DNA of 64,000 nucleotides from Bolinopsis microptera. Its lineage: Eukaryota > Ctenophora > Tentaculata > Lobata > Bolinopsidae. The stretch's first letter is position 1, and each line of letters starts with the position of its first letter. A model generated the notes under the pieces. That model saw nothing but the letters and a program-made list of their open reading frames with translations. It did not search any database and had not been told where the DNA came from. Below, one piece after another: positions 13,277-25,085 of this stretch. The translations under genes were made by a program, and so were the position numbers. The DNA lies in NCBI RefSeq assembly GCF_026151205.1, contig NC_087084.1, positions 3,566,845 to 3,630,844 of the forward strand. Reading direction: 5' to 3'.

Positions 13277-15600
13277 GATGTTTGCTTTTTCGTTTGTTTA
13301 TTTTGTAATTCACACAGTTTTAGTATTTTTGGGATGGATTTATTTGATTTTTATTTTAGATGAATTTCGTTATTATAGCTGATTTTATGTATGTGGCAAT
13401 GTCAGTGTTTGTACTAATTATCCGCATCTATTTTCAAATAGCCCAGAATTTTAAGACGGACGTTAATATTCAAATGAAAATAACATCAGGATTTATTTGT
13501 AAAAGCGTTAGTTTATCATCATAGTTGCTATGAAAGTTTTTTGTCGTAAAACTGTTTTACGTTTATTTGTCACAGACCACTTTAATTAGGAGCTGCTCAA
13601 GAGGTATGATGATATAATAACGTTATATTGATTAGATGCCTTTTAAATGATGTTTCTAATAATACTGATAGTGCTACTAATCATTTGCCTTTTATACTAT
13701 CAACTCATGTGTTTTTACTTAGTTTTTATATTGTATGTTGGTTAACTTTGTATCACGTCGCGATCTTTATTTACCACCGTGGGGAAAGCCACGATATAAT
13801 ATTGGATATGGCCGTGCACTCGTGCGCGGCGGGCCCACAACGTGGAGCAAGGTTAACTTGCACTTCCTTTTGAGTGCAGATTGTACTTGTAGCTGACATT
13901 CATTATCAATTATAACCCAGCTTATAATATTATTGATCTCTGGCTCGCTTAACAGTTGGCACTCTTACATGTGCTATGTGAGAAAGTAGCGAGCGCGAGC
14001 GTGCTAAATCACTCTACAGTCGATCTTCGAGATTATTCCAAAAGGAACCCCGACAGTTGAAAGTTGAAACCAACTTCATTCGATGTATTTTCGGACGCTG
14101 ATAATTCCGAATCACCCTCCATGACATAGGGTTAAAATGCTCCCCTGACGAGATATTTGATATTTGCGAAAAACTGTCTCGATCACGTGATATGACCTTA
14201 CTGGGCCGCCCTCAGCCTGTCATTCCGCCTAATCTCTTATCTCTATCTTTATGTTTATGAACATGATAGGCGATAGCCTGATCAGGTCCCCAGGTAAGAT
14301 ATGACCGTATAAGGAAGTTAGTCTAATTTCTCGTTGTGGTTACAGGTTAGGATTTCAGACTTTCAGCATATGCTTTTGTTAAAGATTCATGAGTTAGGGT
14401 TATAATCAATTGCTATATTAGCTGAGGGTTCAGATTTAAATTTCCAATAGTCATTCAGGGCCAGGCTTGTTATGTAGCGCGATGCGTTATATACTGTGCC
14501 GCGCCGAGCTGCGACATGCGATGAATTGACATCGTCAATTAAGGCCAGGCTAGAGAACGGGTTGAAAAAGTCACGTGACAGTCGAGTGTAGAGTGATTAA
14601 TCATCGTCCAGAAAGTAGGATCAAAGGTGAAATTTCAAAAACTGAAAATAAAAATGACTAGCTACCAATGATGAAACAAAATGTCAAAGGGCCCATGAAA
14701 ACAAAACCAAAAAAGTGCCATGACCGGCATAAGGCATTCTGTGGAGCTAACCCTCTTTCTCCGGCCCTATACTCTATATGCTATAGCGGCCCCTCAATAT
14801 CGATCCTTTATAGCTAGTCTAATTTTATTATCTTACTATTATCTTACTGTCATGAAAATGTAATTTTATCTGTCAAAACTGAGAACAAGAAAAATATAGA
14901 AAGTACGCCCGCGCCCGTCGCAGTACGCGTAGACTCATGCAATGGCTATGTAAATGTTATCCGTGAGAGAAGCGAATAGTTGAATAGCAAGTTGTCAATT
15001 AAATTGTCATACGTTGTAGACCTGCCGCGCACGAGTGTGGAGTGGCGCGCGGCAGTATTGATTTTTCGCCACAATACTAGTACTACTGCTAGCTTAGTGA
15101 AACAAGAATGGGTTCATGATATGATACAAATAGCAAGCTGAGTAATTGATAAAATTCATTCAACAAGCCTCCTTGGTGCTGCCCCGCTGAGAGCTGCGCG
15201 TAGAAATAAGATTATTGAGCGATAATTGCGCTGGTGCTACATTTTATACCATTGGATAGCAAAAATGCTCAATCGAATGTCGCCCTTTTCAAAAAACTCA
15301 GCACAGGTTCTCATAAAAAGTTATGAACATTTATATGGTCTAAATAAATTCTTACGCCGCGCGCCGAACAAAATGAATTCATAATAGAATAACTAGCGCG
15401 TCGCTACACGTATCTATGGATACGCGTCGCTTCACGTATCTATGGACACGATGACTATATATAGGCATGAGCGGACGGCTCATTTTTCATATCATTACAG
15501 TCGCGCGTGTGCTAAATACAGCAGTCCTGCGAGTTATGTTGTTAAAATCTCGCCTCGTCAAATTGAAACTTGCTTTAGGAGCTAAACATGGCCCAACCAT
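13277..15600. other. 3' flank of the RhoGEF gene and intergenic DNA
   Basis: No gene recognised. CACGTG palindromes occur at about 14184 and 14572. The segment from about 13,790 to 15,500 is locally enriched in GCGCGC-type runs. No clear polyadenylation signal was found close to the RhoGEF stop. Confidence 0.35.
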
Positions 15601-15617
15601 GAACCAGCGAATGCAAT

Positions 15618-16035
15618 GTGCCACGATGCAAATGTTGTGAACTTAAAGCTTCCCTTGGAAAGTGGAAACTTCTACTGCTTATAGAGTTACAACATCATTT
15701 ATTTGTTATTTCCCAATGTAGTGTCTGTGGAAAGGCTTACGTCGGTCGCACTACTCGCTCTTTACGGGTTATATTATACGGGCCGGTTATATTATATATT
15801 AGGACTGGAGAACATAGGGTCAAATATTATAAACTTTTAAATGGCGATAAATAAGTGATGAATATAGTTTTTGCTTACATTTATTGGATCGTGGTTATAC
15901 TTATAGACAAAGGGAACATTTCTGTGTCGATCACTGATAATTCTAGTCCCAAAACTTTGGAAGTCCGTGAACATGAATATATTTAACTTCTCTAGACTTT
16001 AATTTTAAAACCTTTGGGAATTAACATTATAAATC
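15618..16035 (+). pseudogene. Fragment of a GIY-YIG endonuclease from a Penelope-like element
   Basis: The translated motif CSVCGKAYVGRTTRSLR followed by an EHR-like segment is typical of the GIY-YIG domain at the C-terminus of Penelope-like retroelements. In another frame downstream, residues reading LEVREHEYI, a short gap, then KPLGINI match the end of the same domain. Stops and a frame change show it is dead. No reverse transcriptase was found upstream, so only the 3' end remains. Confidence 0.65.
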
Positions 16036-16477
16036 CTTTCGGCCTTCCCTTACTTATATATGTTATACTCTAACATCTCATTTTAACTTTTAATGAACGT
16101 TTTAAGAGTGTTCAGATTTTTAAGGGAATTTTGGGTTGTATTAACTTTTTACTATACAATTAATAGGGCTTGTGTCAATGAAGATGACGCCAGCCTGTAA
16201 AATGATAGTTTGATCTTAGTATTCACAACAATTCATGTAGCTTGATTGTAAGGGAAAAATTCCTCTGAACTTACATTCTAACTAACAGTTTTCGTGCCCA
16301 CCTAAATTTTCAACAAAATAAAAGTCACAATTCTGATGGACAAGCAGCAAGTTCGTTAAATTTCGTAATAGTACAGTAATAATAATTTCGTAATAGTACA
16401 GTAGAAATGTACACTGAAACATGTAAACAAATTACAATATAGCATGTCATAAAATAAAGTATCTCAGATTATACTTC

Positions 16478-17173
16478 GGGGTCGTTCACATATTACGTAA
16501 TCGGCAGAGGGTTCCCAAATGATTACGGGGGGGGGGGGGGGGGGGGGGGGAGTTAGCTGATAATTACGTAATTAATAGCACTCACTTCGAACGAGTAGAG
16601 ACATAAGTTCGCCAGATTAATCCCAAAACTTGGAAAAATGAGCACAAGAACAGCGGCATAATTCTTCCTTACTGGACATTGTAAACAGAACTACCATTTT
16701 ACGTAATCGGCCGAGGGGGGTTTCCAAATGCTTATGGTTGATTACGGGGTGGGGTGGGGAGGGGGGGCGAGGGGTTCGGTCGTTGATTACGTAATCAAAG
16801 TTTTTGTTTTTACCCTCTAGAATAATAACAATTTGATATTTTAAATTCCACTCAATTTCACTCTGATGGTGATAAAATTTAGAAATTGATCGAATATCCG
16901 GCTATAATAGTGAGTAGTTTAGAAGGTGCTTGGCCGGATACCATAACAATGATTTCAGCTCATCATGATAGCATGATCAGGGTAGCATGAACCGTAGAGA
17001 AAATTTTTTTTTAGGAAAAATCTCAAGGGGGGGGGGGGGGGGCCGGGCCATGATTACGTAATATTGCTGTCAGAAGGGGGGGGGAGGTTGGGTCTTGATT
17101 ACGGTTGATTACGGAAGGGGGGAGGGGGGTAAAAATTGCTAAAATATTGATTACGTAATATGTTAACGACCCC
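16478..17173. mobile_element. MITE with GGGGTCGTTCACA termini and G-run interior
   Basis: It begins GGGGTCGTTCACATATTACG and ends with the near-complement (GTTAACGACCCC). Internal segments rich in TTACGTAATC and long G runs (16529-16552, 17030-17042) repeat in both orientations. A partial tandem copy follows at about 17220-17420. The same family lies at 37421-37910 in the opposite internal orientation. It is non-coding. No convincing target duplication is visible, so the superfamily is unknown. Confidence 0.75.
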
Positions 17174-17775
17174 TAAGTTCAAACCGACAATGGTCCCCAA
17201 AAGTTGTCCACACTGTCTCATGGAAGGAGACAATGGATGAACTATTTCATTGGTCATGAAAGGTGCTTGGCCGGATATCATAACTGCACTGATAACAATT
17301 ATTTCATGCCATGATTACGTAAATTTGCTATCAGGAGGGGGTGGGTCTTGATAACGGTTGATTACGGAGGGGGAGCAAGAGGTAAAAATTGCTAAAATAT
17401 TGAATACGTGATATGTGTTTCTGAACATTTGATTTTGATTTGATTTGAAACTTTTACAAAATAGCAGTTAGTACAGTTAATCGAACAAACATTGATTGAT
17501 TGAAATAAATTTTCGTGCACACTAGGCCGAAATGTATAAATGCTAAAAAGCGTGGGTCAGCGAAAAGTACAGAGGACAACTTGCAGAACAGGAGTTTTTG
17601 GCCGCCCAAAGTCTCAATAACATCACTACCACCTAGTAATAAATTGATGAAATGTGAAAAGTGTGAAACAATCAAATAATAATGTATGCATATAATATAA
17701 TTGTCTCTCAAATACAGATAACGTCCGTAAACTCTTAAGATACTCCTACATAATATACTGATCGGTGTCCGATAG

Positions 17776-18400
17776 ACATGAATTACGTCATGGTGGCTTC
17801 TTTACCCGGCTACAGACCTTCCCGTACCAGATGTAGTGGTCGAGATGAGTTTGTTCAGCTCTCTTCTTCTTCAGGTCAGTTACCAGGTTCTTCCTTGCTG
17901 CACGCTCTTCACTGGATATACAAATCCATACATCTTTGTGTGCCTCAGCCAGCCTCAGTCTCCCTGTTTTCATCAGAATCTGATGAACTGCTGTTGAGCT
18001 TGGGACAGTGATCTTGGCTGGTAGGATGCCGTACCTGGCCTCTTCCAGCCGACTCTTGTCGCTTCGAAATGAGGTTTCTCCCCGATCTCGTCCAATACTG
18101 CGTTTACAAGAGCTGGTAGCTGTTCTTCATCCTCTTCTTTCAGTCCAAACACTATCAGATTCTTGCTCCTGTCCTCCTCTGCAGCCACACTCTTCATCAC
18201 CTTCTTCAGGATTTACTGTAGCAGACCGTACCACTTGCACTGTTCTGTTGAACAGCTGCACTGTAGCTCTTAATCCCTGACTCCACCGCTGTTTGTACTG
18301 TCTATTCAACTGTAGTTGTTCGTCGTTCTGCACCAGCAGCTGGTCCTACAGCCTGATCACCTTTCCTTGTCTGCTAGCGCTTCCGTCTTGAGGCACTCAT
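17776..18400 (-). pseudogene. Degenerate LINE ORF1 fragment
   Basis: Three minus-strand frames follow one another and match one protein. A segment before DRSKNLIVFGLKEEDEE, that motif itself, and a segment with LRLAEAHKDVWICISSEE and a Lys/Arg-rich helix are typical of ORF1 (RRM-like) proteins of non-LTR retrotransposons. At least two frameshifts (near 18130-18200 and 17973) break it. No matching ORF2 was found beside it. Confidence 0.7.
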
Positions 18401-18649
18401 TGTATCTGTCCTGTGTTTCGCTATTTTGATCTCTCTGTCACTAGCAATAGATTCGAAAAGGGTATTGCAGGCCACCAAAGGGTATTGCTCCTCGTGAATG
18501 GAGACGACTCCCTGCTAATGTTCTTCCCCGCAAAGAAGGCTTCAGCGTCTGGAGAGTTTAGGAGAGTCTACAACAATTTGTGGGTCATCAGTGAGCCCCA
18601 TCCATTGGTCCCAATCACTGGAGGGCGGTGAGATGCTGACCTCTCCCAT

Positions 18650-19690
18650 GCTTCATACCGTATGCTTCAGTTCTATTTCAACTTCGTCAGTCGAATTCGT
18701 GAAATCTGCGAGAAAAAATATTAACAAAATATGGCGTGAAGTGCGGCGCGCGCAAAATTTGTGCTAAAGATGCCAGGAATCGTGTGGTTTTTCCAACAAT
18801 TAAGATCGCGCGACGGACGAAAGATTTCCATCAAATTCGAGATCGTGGAAACATTTATGACAGATTTAGGAACATAAATTTTGGCTGTATATGTCCGTGA
18901 ACTAGTTGGATTTGCCCTGGTATGATACAATGGCATGAGTACCAACATTTTAAGCCTCCTGTGAAATATTTCCCTGATTCATGGAATGAATGAAATGAAC
19001 AAAAAATGAAGTGTCCCTGAGAAGGCATAATTGCGACTACAATTCTGTCACATGCTTCCAAAATCTCGGATTTATAAGCCCAAAACGGTCAACAAGATGA
19101 ATTGAAAATCGATTGAATTGGCTTATAAATTATAATAATTACCAGGCATGGGATAACTGTTCCTTCAAAGTTCCTTTAGTTTCGGCGAGAGTTTTCCACA
19201 CGCTGGATTCGTGCTTCATTTTGGCATAGTCAATCTTCGCTAACATGTTTTGTTTATTCTGAAAGCCTGCGGATATAATAATTCAAATTAAAGTTAATTG
19301 GAGAATTTAAAAGCCTATTACGAAATCAACTTTGGGACAATTTCTCAATCGACAAATAAATTCAAGTTTAAGCAATTTATATCAAAACTTGGTAAGAAAT
19401 GTAATTAATGGACATGTTTTTTTAAGCGACACTGTTTTCCTGATTTTACCTCTTTCAAAGTCGGGTGCACAAAATGAGGAAAAAGTCATTTAAGAGCGAC
19501 CATAGATTTGTACCTAGAATGAAGTGAAAATATTCAGCAGTTGTGATCCAGAATCATGGAAATTACGAACTATAACCAAATAGCTTACATTTGTCGCTAC
19601 AAATTTGTAAAGTTTTGCCCCAGATTCATTATAAATGCGACGAATAAATTATGTTCCAAATTTAGGGAAATTTAATAGGACGGGAATTTT
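18650..19690. other. Unassigned non-coding DNA
   Basis: No repeat structure, motif or coding signal that I can support. Confidence 0.4.
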
Positions 19691-20886
19691 TAAATTCAAC
19701 GTCTTAAACCCTTCTCAAAATTATGGGAAAAATGATATCAATAAACAAAATTTCATAAATTTTTAAAAAAACTTTGAAAACTTGGGGTTTTATCCCCCCC
19801 TTTTAAAAATTTTTTGGTTCCCGGGGAAATTATTTTCAAAAAAGCCTGGGGGGTTTCATTTCAAAATTTTTTTAAAAAAATTTTTAAACCTTTTTTAAAT
19901 TAAATTTTTTAAAAAAAAAATTTGACCCCCTTTTTTATTTTTAACAGGTTTATTGGGTTGTTTTAAAATTTTGCACCGGCAAAGCAAAAGTTCAAATTTT
20001 TAAAAAAATGAAAGGAAAAGGGATTGGGTTTTTGGTCCCCAGCGGCCCCCCCGGGGTTTTGGGGGGGGGGGGGGAAATGGGGGGGGGGGGGGTTTTGGGG
20101 GGGGGGGGGGGGGGGGAAAAAGAAACCCGTGAGTTATGTCAAGGGAATCGATCCGACCAACACAAAACAGCAGAAATTAGCATCGGACGGTTAACCAAAG
20201 TTTATTTTTCTTACGGAAAATTTTTGGAACCCTGCCCGGGTTGATTGCTTTTCAGACATTTTTGTGGAAGCTACTAAAATTGTACAAAATAAACCAAGAG
20301 AGTCGGGGGAGACTCATTGGTTCTTGGAGATTTGGGGTTGAAGTGCGTGTTCTTTGATTTGGTCATGCTCTCAAAACAGAGCAATTATTTTTTAAATTCA
20401 CAGTTTTTTAGATAAACCCAAAAACAACATAGACCCCAAAAAAAAATTATTAACTCGGGTACAAATTTTTTACCCGTGGGGGATCTTGGCACATTTTTTC
20501 TGATTCTGTAGGGGGGGGGGGGGGGGGGGGCCAAAAACATTTTTGTACACTAATTTTGCGTACATTTTGGGAAAAATCGATGGTCCTGTACATAATGGTC
20601 ATAAAAAATTACAAAAAAACGGAAAACCCTGGAAAACAAAAAAAAGGGGGGGGGGGGAACCCGGAAAAAACAAAAATTTTTCCATTTTTGTACATGTACA
20701 TTTTGGGAAAAAACTGGTGGGCCCTGTACAAAAATATAGTTGGAAACCCCCCCCCCCCTTTTTCTCAACCCGAAGTAAGGGGTAAGAGTGGTACTATGAA
20801 AATTTAAAAATGTGTTTTCCCCGGAAATCAGTAAAAAGGTGGACCCAAATTCCCCAACCCCCTTTTTTTTCCCCCCCTTATTTAAT

Positions 20887-20925
<39 letters not shown>

Positions 20926-20930
20926 TTGGG
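19690..20930. other. Homopolymer-rich, probably low-quality sequence
   Basis: Nearly every short run in this stretch is lengthened (AAAA, TTTT, CCCC, GGGG), with G or C blocks of more than ten bases. This is unlike either flank. A segment near 20455 (ACTCGGGTACAAATTTTTTA) looks like a distorted copy of sequence in the foldback element at 21041-22004. The simplest reading is base-calling or consensus error over repeats. Open frames across it (Gly- or Pro-rich) should be ignored. Confidence 0.6.
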
Positions 20931-21040
20931 GGAACTCTTTCTAGTTCAGAATATTGTAAAAGGGAATGGTGTGCCTTTTTTGTTTAGTGTGGCACAATTT
21001 AGTTGAACTGTGTGCCATTTATATATATCCATAATCTTCG

Positions 21041-22004
21041 AACTGGAAAAAGTCCCGCTCACATTGGGACTGGCGCTAAGTTTCTCGATGTAATCAGACT
21101 ATATTGTCCTAAATAACACAATTGACTCGGGTACACTTTTTCAACCATTTCTCGGAATCACGCCCTTTTCAGCGATGAACCAAATGTGCCAGAGATCTAG
21201 ATGCATGTTCATATTATTATAAGTGCTATGAAGATACTTAGGGCTAAGAGACTTAGTTTGTGAGAAATCGCAAAACCTCGAGATATCTTGAAATAATTGA
21301 TCAATCGCTACTTGCGATAGCGTAAAAATGGGATCTGACCTAATAACTCAACTACCTGAAGTCTGAAGGACTTTTAAATCATGCTTCTAGCCCACTCAAT
21401 ATGATGATTTTTCACCATTCATTGCATTTTTAAATGCCCAAGATGAGTGCTTAGCTCCAATCAGATGCGAGATATCTTGGAATAATGGCATCAATCGCTA
21501 CTCGCGAGAGCATAAAAATGGGATCTACCTAATAACTCAAACAACCTGAAGTCTGTAGACTTTAAAAATCATGCTCTACCCCACTCAATATGATGATTTT
21601 GACCATTTAATACCCAAGATGAGCGCTTAGCTCCAATCAGATTCTGAGATATCTTGAAATAAGTGTGATAATTGTTACTCGCGAGACTGCTATAGTAAAT
21701 CGGATTTTGGCGATATCTCACAAACAAAGTCTCTTAAGCCTTAAGTATCTTTGTAGCACTAATATAAACATGCTCTTAGGCACATTTTGGTTCATCTCTG
21801 AAGTCTGTATCTCGATCAGAATCCGAGATAATTTATAATGGGGGTCACGATATGGGTGCGGTCAAAAAGGGCGTGATTCCGAGAAATTCCCTACTGGTTA
21901 AAAAGTGTACCCGAGTAATTAGTGTTATTTAGGACAATATAAGTCGGATTACATCGAGAAACTTAGCGCCAGTCCCAATGTGAGCGGGACTTTTTTTTCC
22001 AGTT
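21041..22004. mobile_element. Foldback element with long inverted ends
   Basis: The left end (AACTGGAAAAAGTCCCGCTC and about 130 bases after it) is repeated inverted at the right end, finishing at 22004. The arms share the segment containing GGCGCTAAGTTTCTCGATGT and the one with ACTCGGGTACACTTTT. The interior has two direct copies of a roughly 140-base unit (about 21280-21420 and 21470-21620) with ATATCTTG and TCAATCGCTACT. A related unit appears near 63100-63480. No target duplication was found and there is no coding capacity. Confidence 0.75.
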
Positions 22005-24394
22005 CCAGGATTACCAATGATAAATCACATGAAATTTGTGTTGTGATCACCTGCTATAATTAACTTAAAACATCATGTCATTAGTATGTACCAAATTTCC
22101 TCGAGGAACATAATGTTGTCGCCAGACGTCTACTTCATTGTGCCAATTATTAAATAAGCAGCAAAAAGTCATTTCTTTGATTTTAGGCTCAAAATATTCT
22201 TTCAAAATGACAATTTGCTGAATTAGGACACACAATATCTTGATGAACTTGCTTAAGCTGTCAGAGCCCCTCACAGTGGGGCTCCATGCTGACATTTAGC
22301 AAAAAAGTCATGTCTCCAAAATCACTTTAAACTAGTTTAATCTAATTTAGCCAGGTTATTTCTGAGCTCAGAACTTTTTGATTTTTGATTCTATCTCATT
22401 CCTGAGCAAAGTTACAGCCCTGTAAAGTCAGGCGCTGGGATATTTATAGATTTGGCAGTGAAAAATATTCTGAATGTGCATGTCCAGGCAAGATATCTTA
22501 ACATCGTATTTTTGAATTAACACTATTGGGATAGTCCCACATGAGTTTTCATAGTAATGTCAAGCTCGTTGGTAGTCAATTTAAGCAAAATTGAGATTCT
22601 TTTGGCAAAAAATCGAGATTCTGTGAATTTTTAGGGATAATGTTGATAAATTTGCCAAATTTCGAAGGTTAAATTGTCATTTGCTCTGATGTCAGGCTGC
22701 TGGAAAAGTTATTCCTCTATATTCCCCATATCTACTATACTTTAAATGATACCTCAGAATGTCTATAAACACAAAATAATCGATTTGCTTCAGAACAATT
22801 CAGACTTTTGGAGAAGAAAAAAAAAATTTTTTTGGGTCCAGCCTCACGCTATTTCTCAGCCTTGAAAAGCTCACTGATAGACTAAAAACTGATTTTTTTT
22901 TCATTTATTTCATAGCTTTTGGGGCACACTTCGATCTTTTATGCTAATACCAGCAAAGTTCAATAGGAATAAGTAATATTTGGATGGAAAAATAATGCGG
23001 ATGAGCCAAAAATAGCCAAAATCTGGCAATTCGAGCTCGGAAAATCCAGGGGCAACTCTGATTTCATAGGATTTTTCTTATGTTTTGGTTATATTGCATA
23101 GTTTTTCTGGTTCTCCTTTCTGAAATACCATTAAACAATCACATCAGCATGATTGATGACTATTTCCATACGAAAAAGCAGAAAAATGGGACAGAAACCG
23201 CTTGAAATTGGATAAAATCTTAAAATTGCTAGTCAAAAAGATGCTTTTTGTGTGACAGAAAGTGCCAAATTTTCAAAAAAATTGATTTTTTTGCCCAAAA
23301 AAGTAGTGAAAGTTGTCCTATTTCACTGAAATAAGTCATAATTGACGATTTAACCCAAATTGACACCACCAAGATGTGGCCAGAGGCATAAAAAGGCAAA
23401 AAACCCAAAAGTCATAATGCCCTATTAGATTGCCCCACTGTGCCCCTGCCGCAGTAGTCTCGGAGCCGGCGCTTCGCGCCGACTCCTCGCCCACCCCTTT
23501 TAAAAATCTTGTGCACGCCCCTGTTGGGAAAGAAACTTAGCCGCTGCGAGCGGGCCACAGAAGGGTCTGAAAATGGGTTTGGGAGGAAATTTTTAATTAT
23601 GTGGATATGCTCATTTTGGGCATAGTTGAAGTACTTCAACCAAATTCCATATAATATTTGAATGATTCTAAGACATATTCTGAATTTTGAACAGGAAAGT
23701 CACAAAATTCAGTTTTTAAAGATGCCAGTCAGATGCTAAAAACTGGCAATGCATTAGCAAAATTTTATGACATATTAATCAACTTAAGGATTTCCTAACA
23801 GAGGCAGTTTAGATTTAAGGCATTGCTTTGCTACACTTTCTCGTTATTAGTCATTTCACGTTCACTGTCTTAAGTGCCATGGAATTCAAAGTCATATTAG
23901 TGCCACTAATAATTAGGGTCCTAGTGCCACTAATAATTAGGGTCCTAATAATTAGGGTCCTAATTTACATCAATCATTGTTATAACTTGAATTTTTAGTT
24001 TAATTGAGAGATTGTCCAAATGTGAAGCATGGTTATTAAACATCTACAAACCCTCATGACATATTTAGCACAGTTATATTTACCTAAATAGTTCTTCTTC
24101 ATTCATTTCGTTCCAGAATCCAGGCTGAAATTTTGTATTATTTTATATGTGCTTATCTATAATATTACCAGTCAAGATAATGTGAAAAACTTGTATAAAT
24201 GTTTAAGATCCAATAAAGTCCTATAAATAAATACTAAACAAACCTTCATTAAGGGCATCTTTAATTTAGAACATAGAATAATTTTGGGATGATCTCGGAG
24301 AGCTTTTTTAGCAAATTCTGGATCCATAAACATGTCAGCTTCTTGGGGTGATGATTAGATCAAAATATATAATTCAGAATTATAGTGAATAAAT
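22005..24394. other. Unassigned DNA
   Basis: No gene recognised. A GC-rich patch at 23430-23530 stands out against AT-rich surroundings. Three short copies of TAATAATTAGGGTCC lie at 23908-23960. Confidence 0.35.
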
Positions 24395-25085
24395 CAAATC
24401 ATTTGGATTCTGTCTCAACAAGCAAGAATTCAATGACGCCCTAGCCCTTAGGTACAACTTTGGAATAAAAGATGCTGCAAGAAAATGTGTATGTGGAAGT
24501 GACAACTCAATAAACCACTCACTAATGTGCAAAAGGGGTGGATATGTATCTCTTCGCCACAATTCATTGAGAGATGTGTTAGCAGAGCTCTCAGAAACTG
24601 CCGGCTGTAAAGATGTTACTACTGAACCTCTCCTTATTCCTGTCAATGGGAGAGAACTTCCTGCAGGCCGCAGGGGCCAACAAAGCAGATGGAGCTAGAT
24701 TAGATGTTAGTGCTAGGAGTGTATGAAACCCATTGGAAAGGGCATTTTTAGATATAAGAGTATTTCATGCTCAAGCTCCTTCCAATAAAGCTCTTGGATT
24801 TCTGATGAGTATGTACACTAGCCATGAGAGACAGAAGAAAAACATGGACAACAAAAATATTGTTGAAGTAGAATATGGAACATTTACACCAATAGTCCTT
24901 TAAATCAAGAACAGGTGGAATGGGAAGAGAAGCAAATACTTTTTTCAAAAAGGTTAGCTGATAGAATGTCTAGAAAATCAGGCCAAAGATACAGTGAGGC
25001 AATGGTACTTTTCAGGAAAATAATAAGATTTGACTTGTTGAGGACAACAATTATTGCTCTTAAAGGAGAAAGAAGGTTAAAAAGT
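24395..25085 (+). pseudogene. C-terminal fragment of a retroelement polyprotein
   Basis: Plus-strand translation gives a Cys/His motif (CVCG, then His and Cys, in a segment ending MCKRGGYVSLRHN). After a frameshift near 24680 comes ARLDVSAR, a stop, then ERAFLDIRVFHAQAP. This order is typical of the region after the reverse transcriptase in a class of non-LTR elements common in invertebrates. The Asp-rich LD and FLDIRV part may be nuclease-like, which is inference. Several stops make it a relic. No reverse transcriptase core is present upstream. Confidence 0.5.

Noticed and set aside
20008-21006. Gly-rich and Pro-rich frames
   Set aside because: Products of G/C homopolymers in a probable low-quality block.
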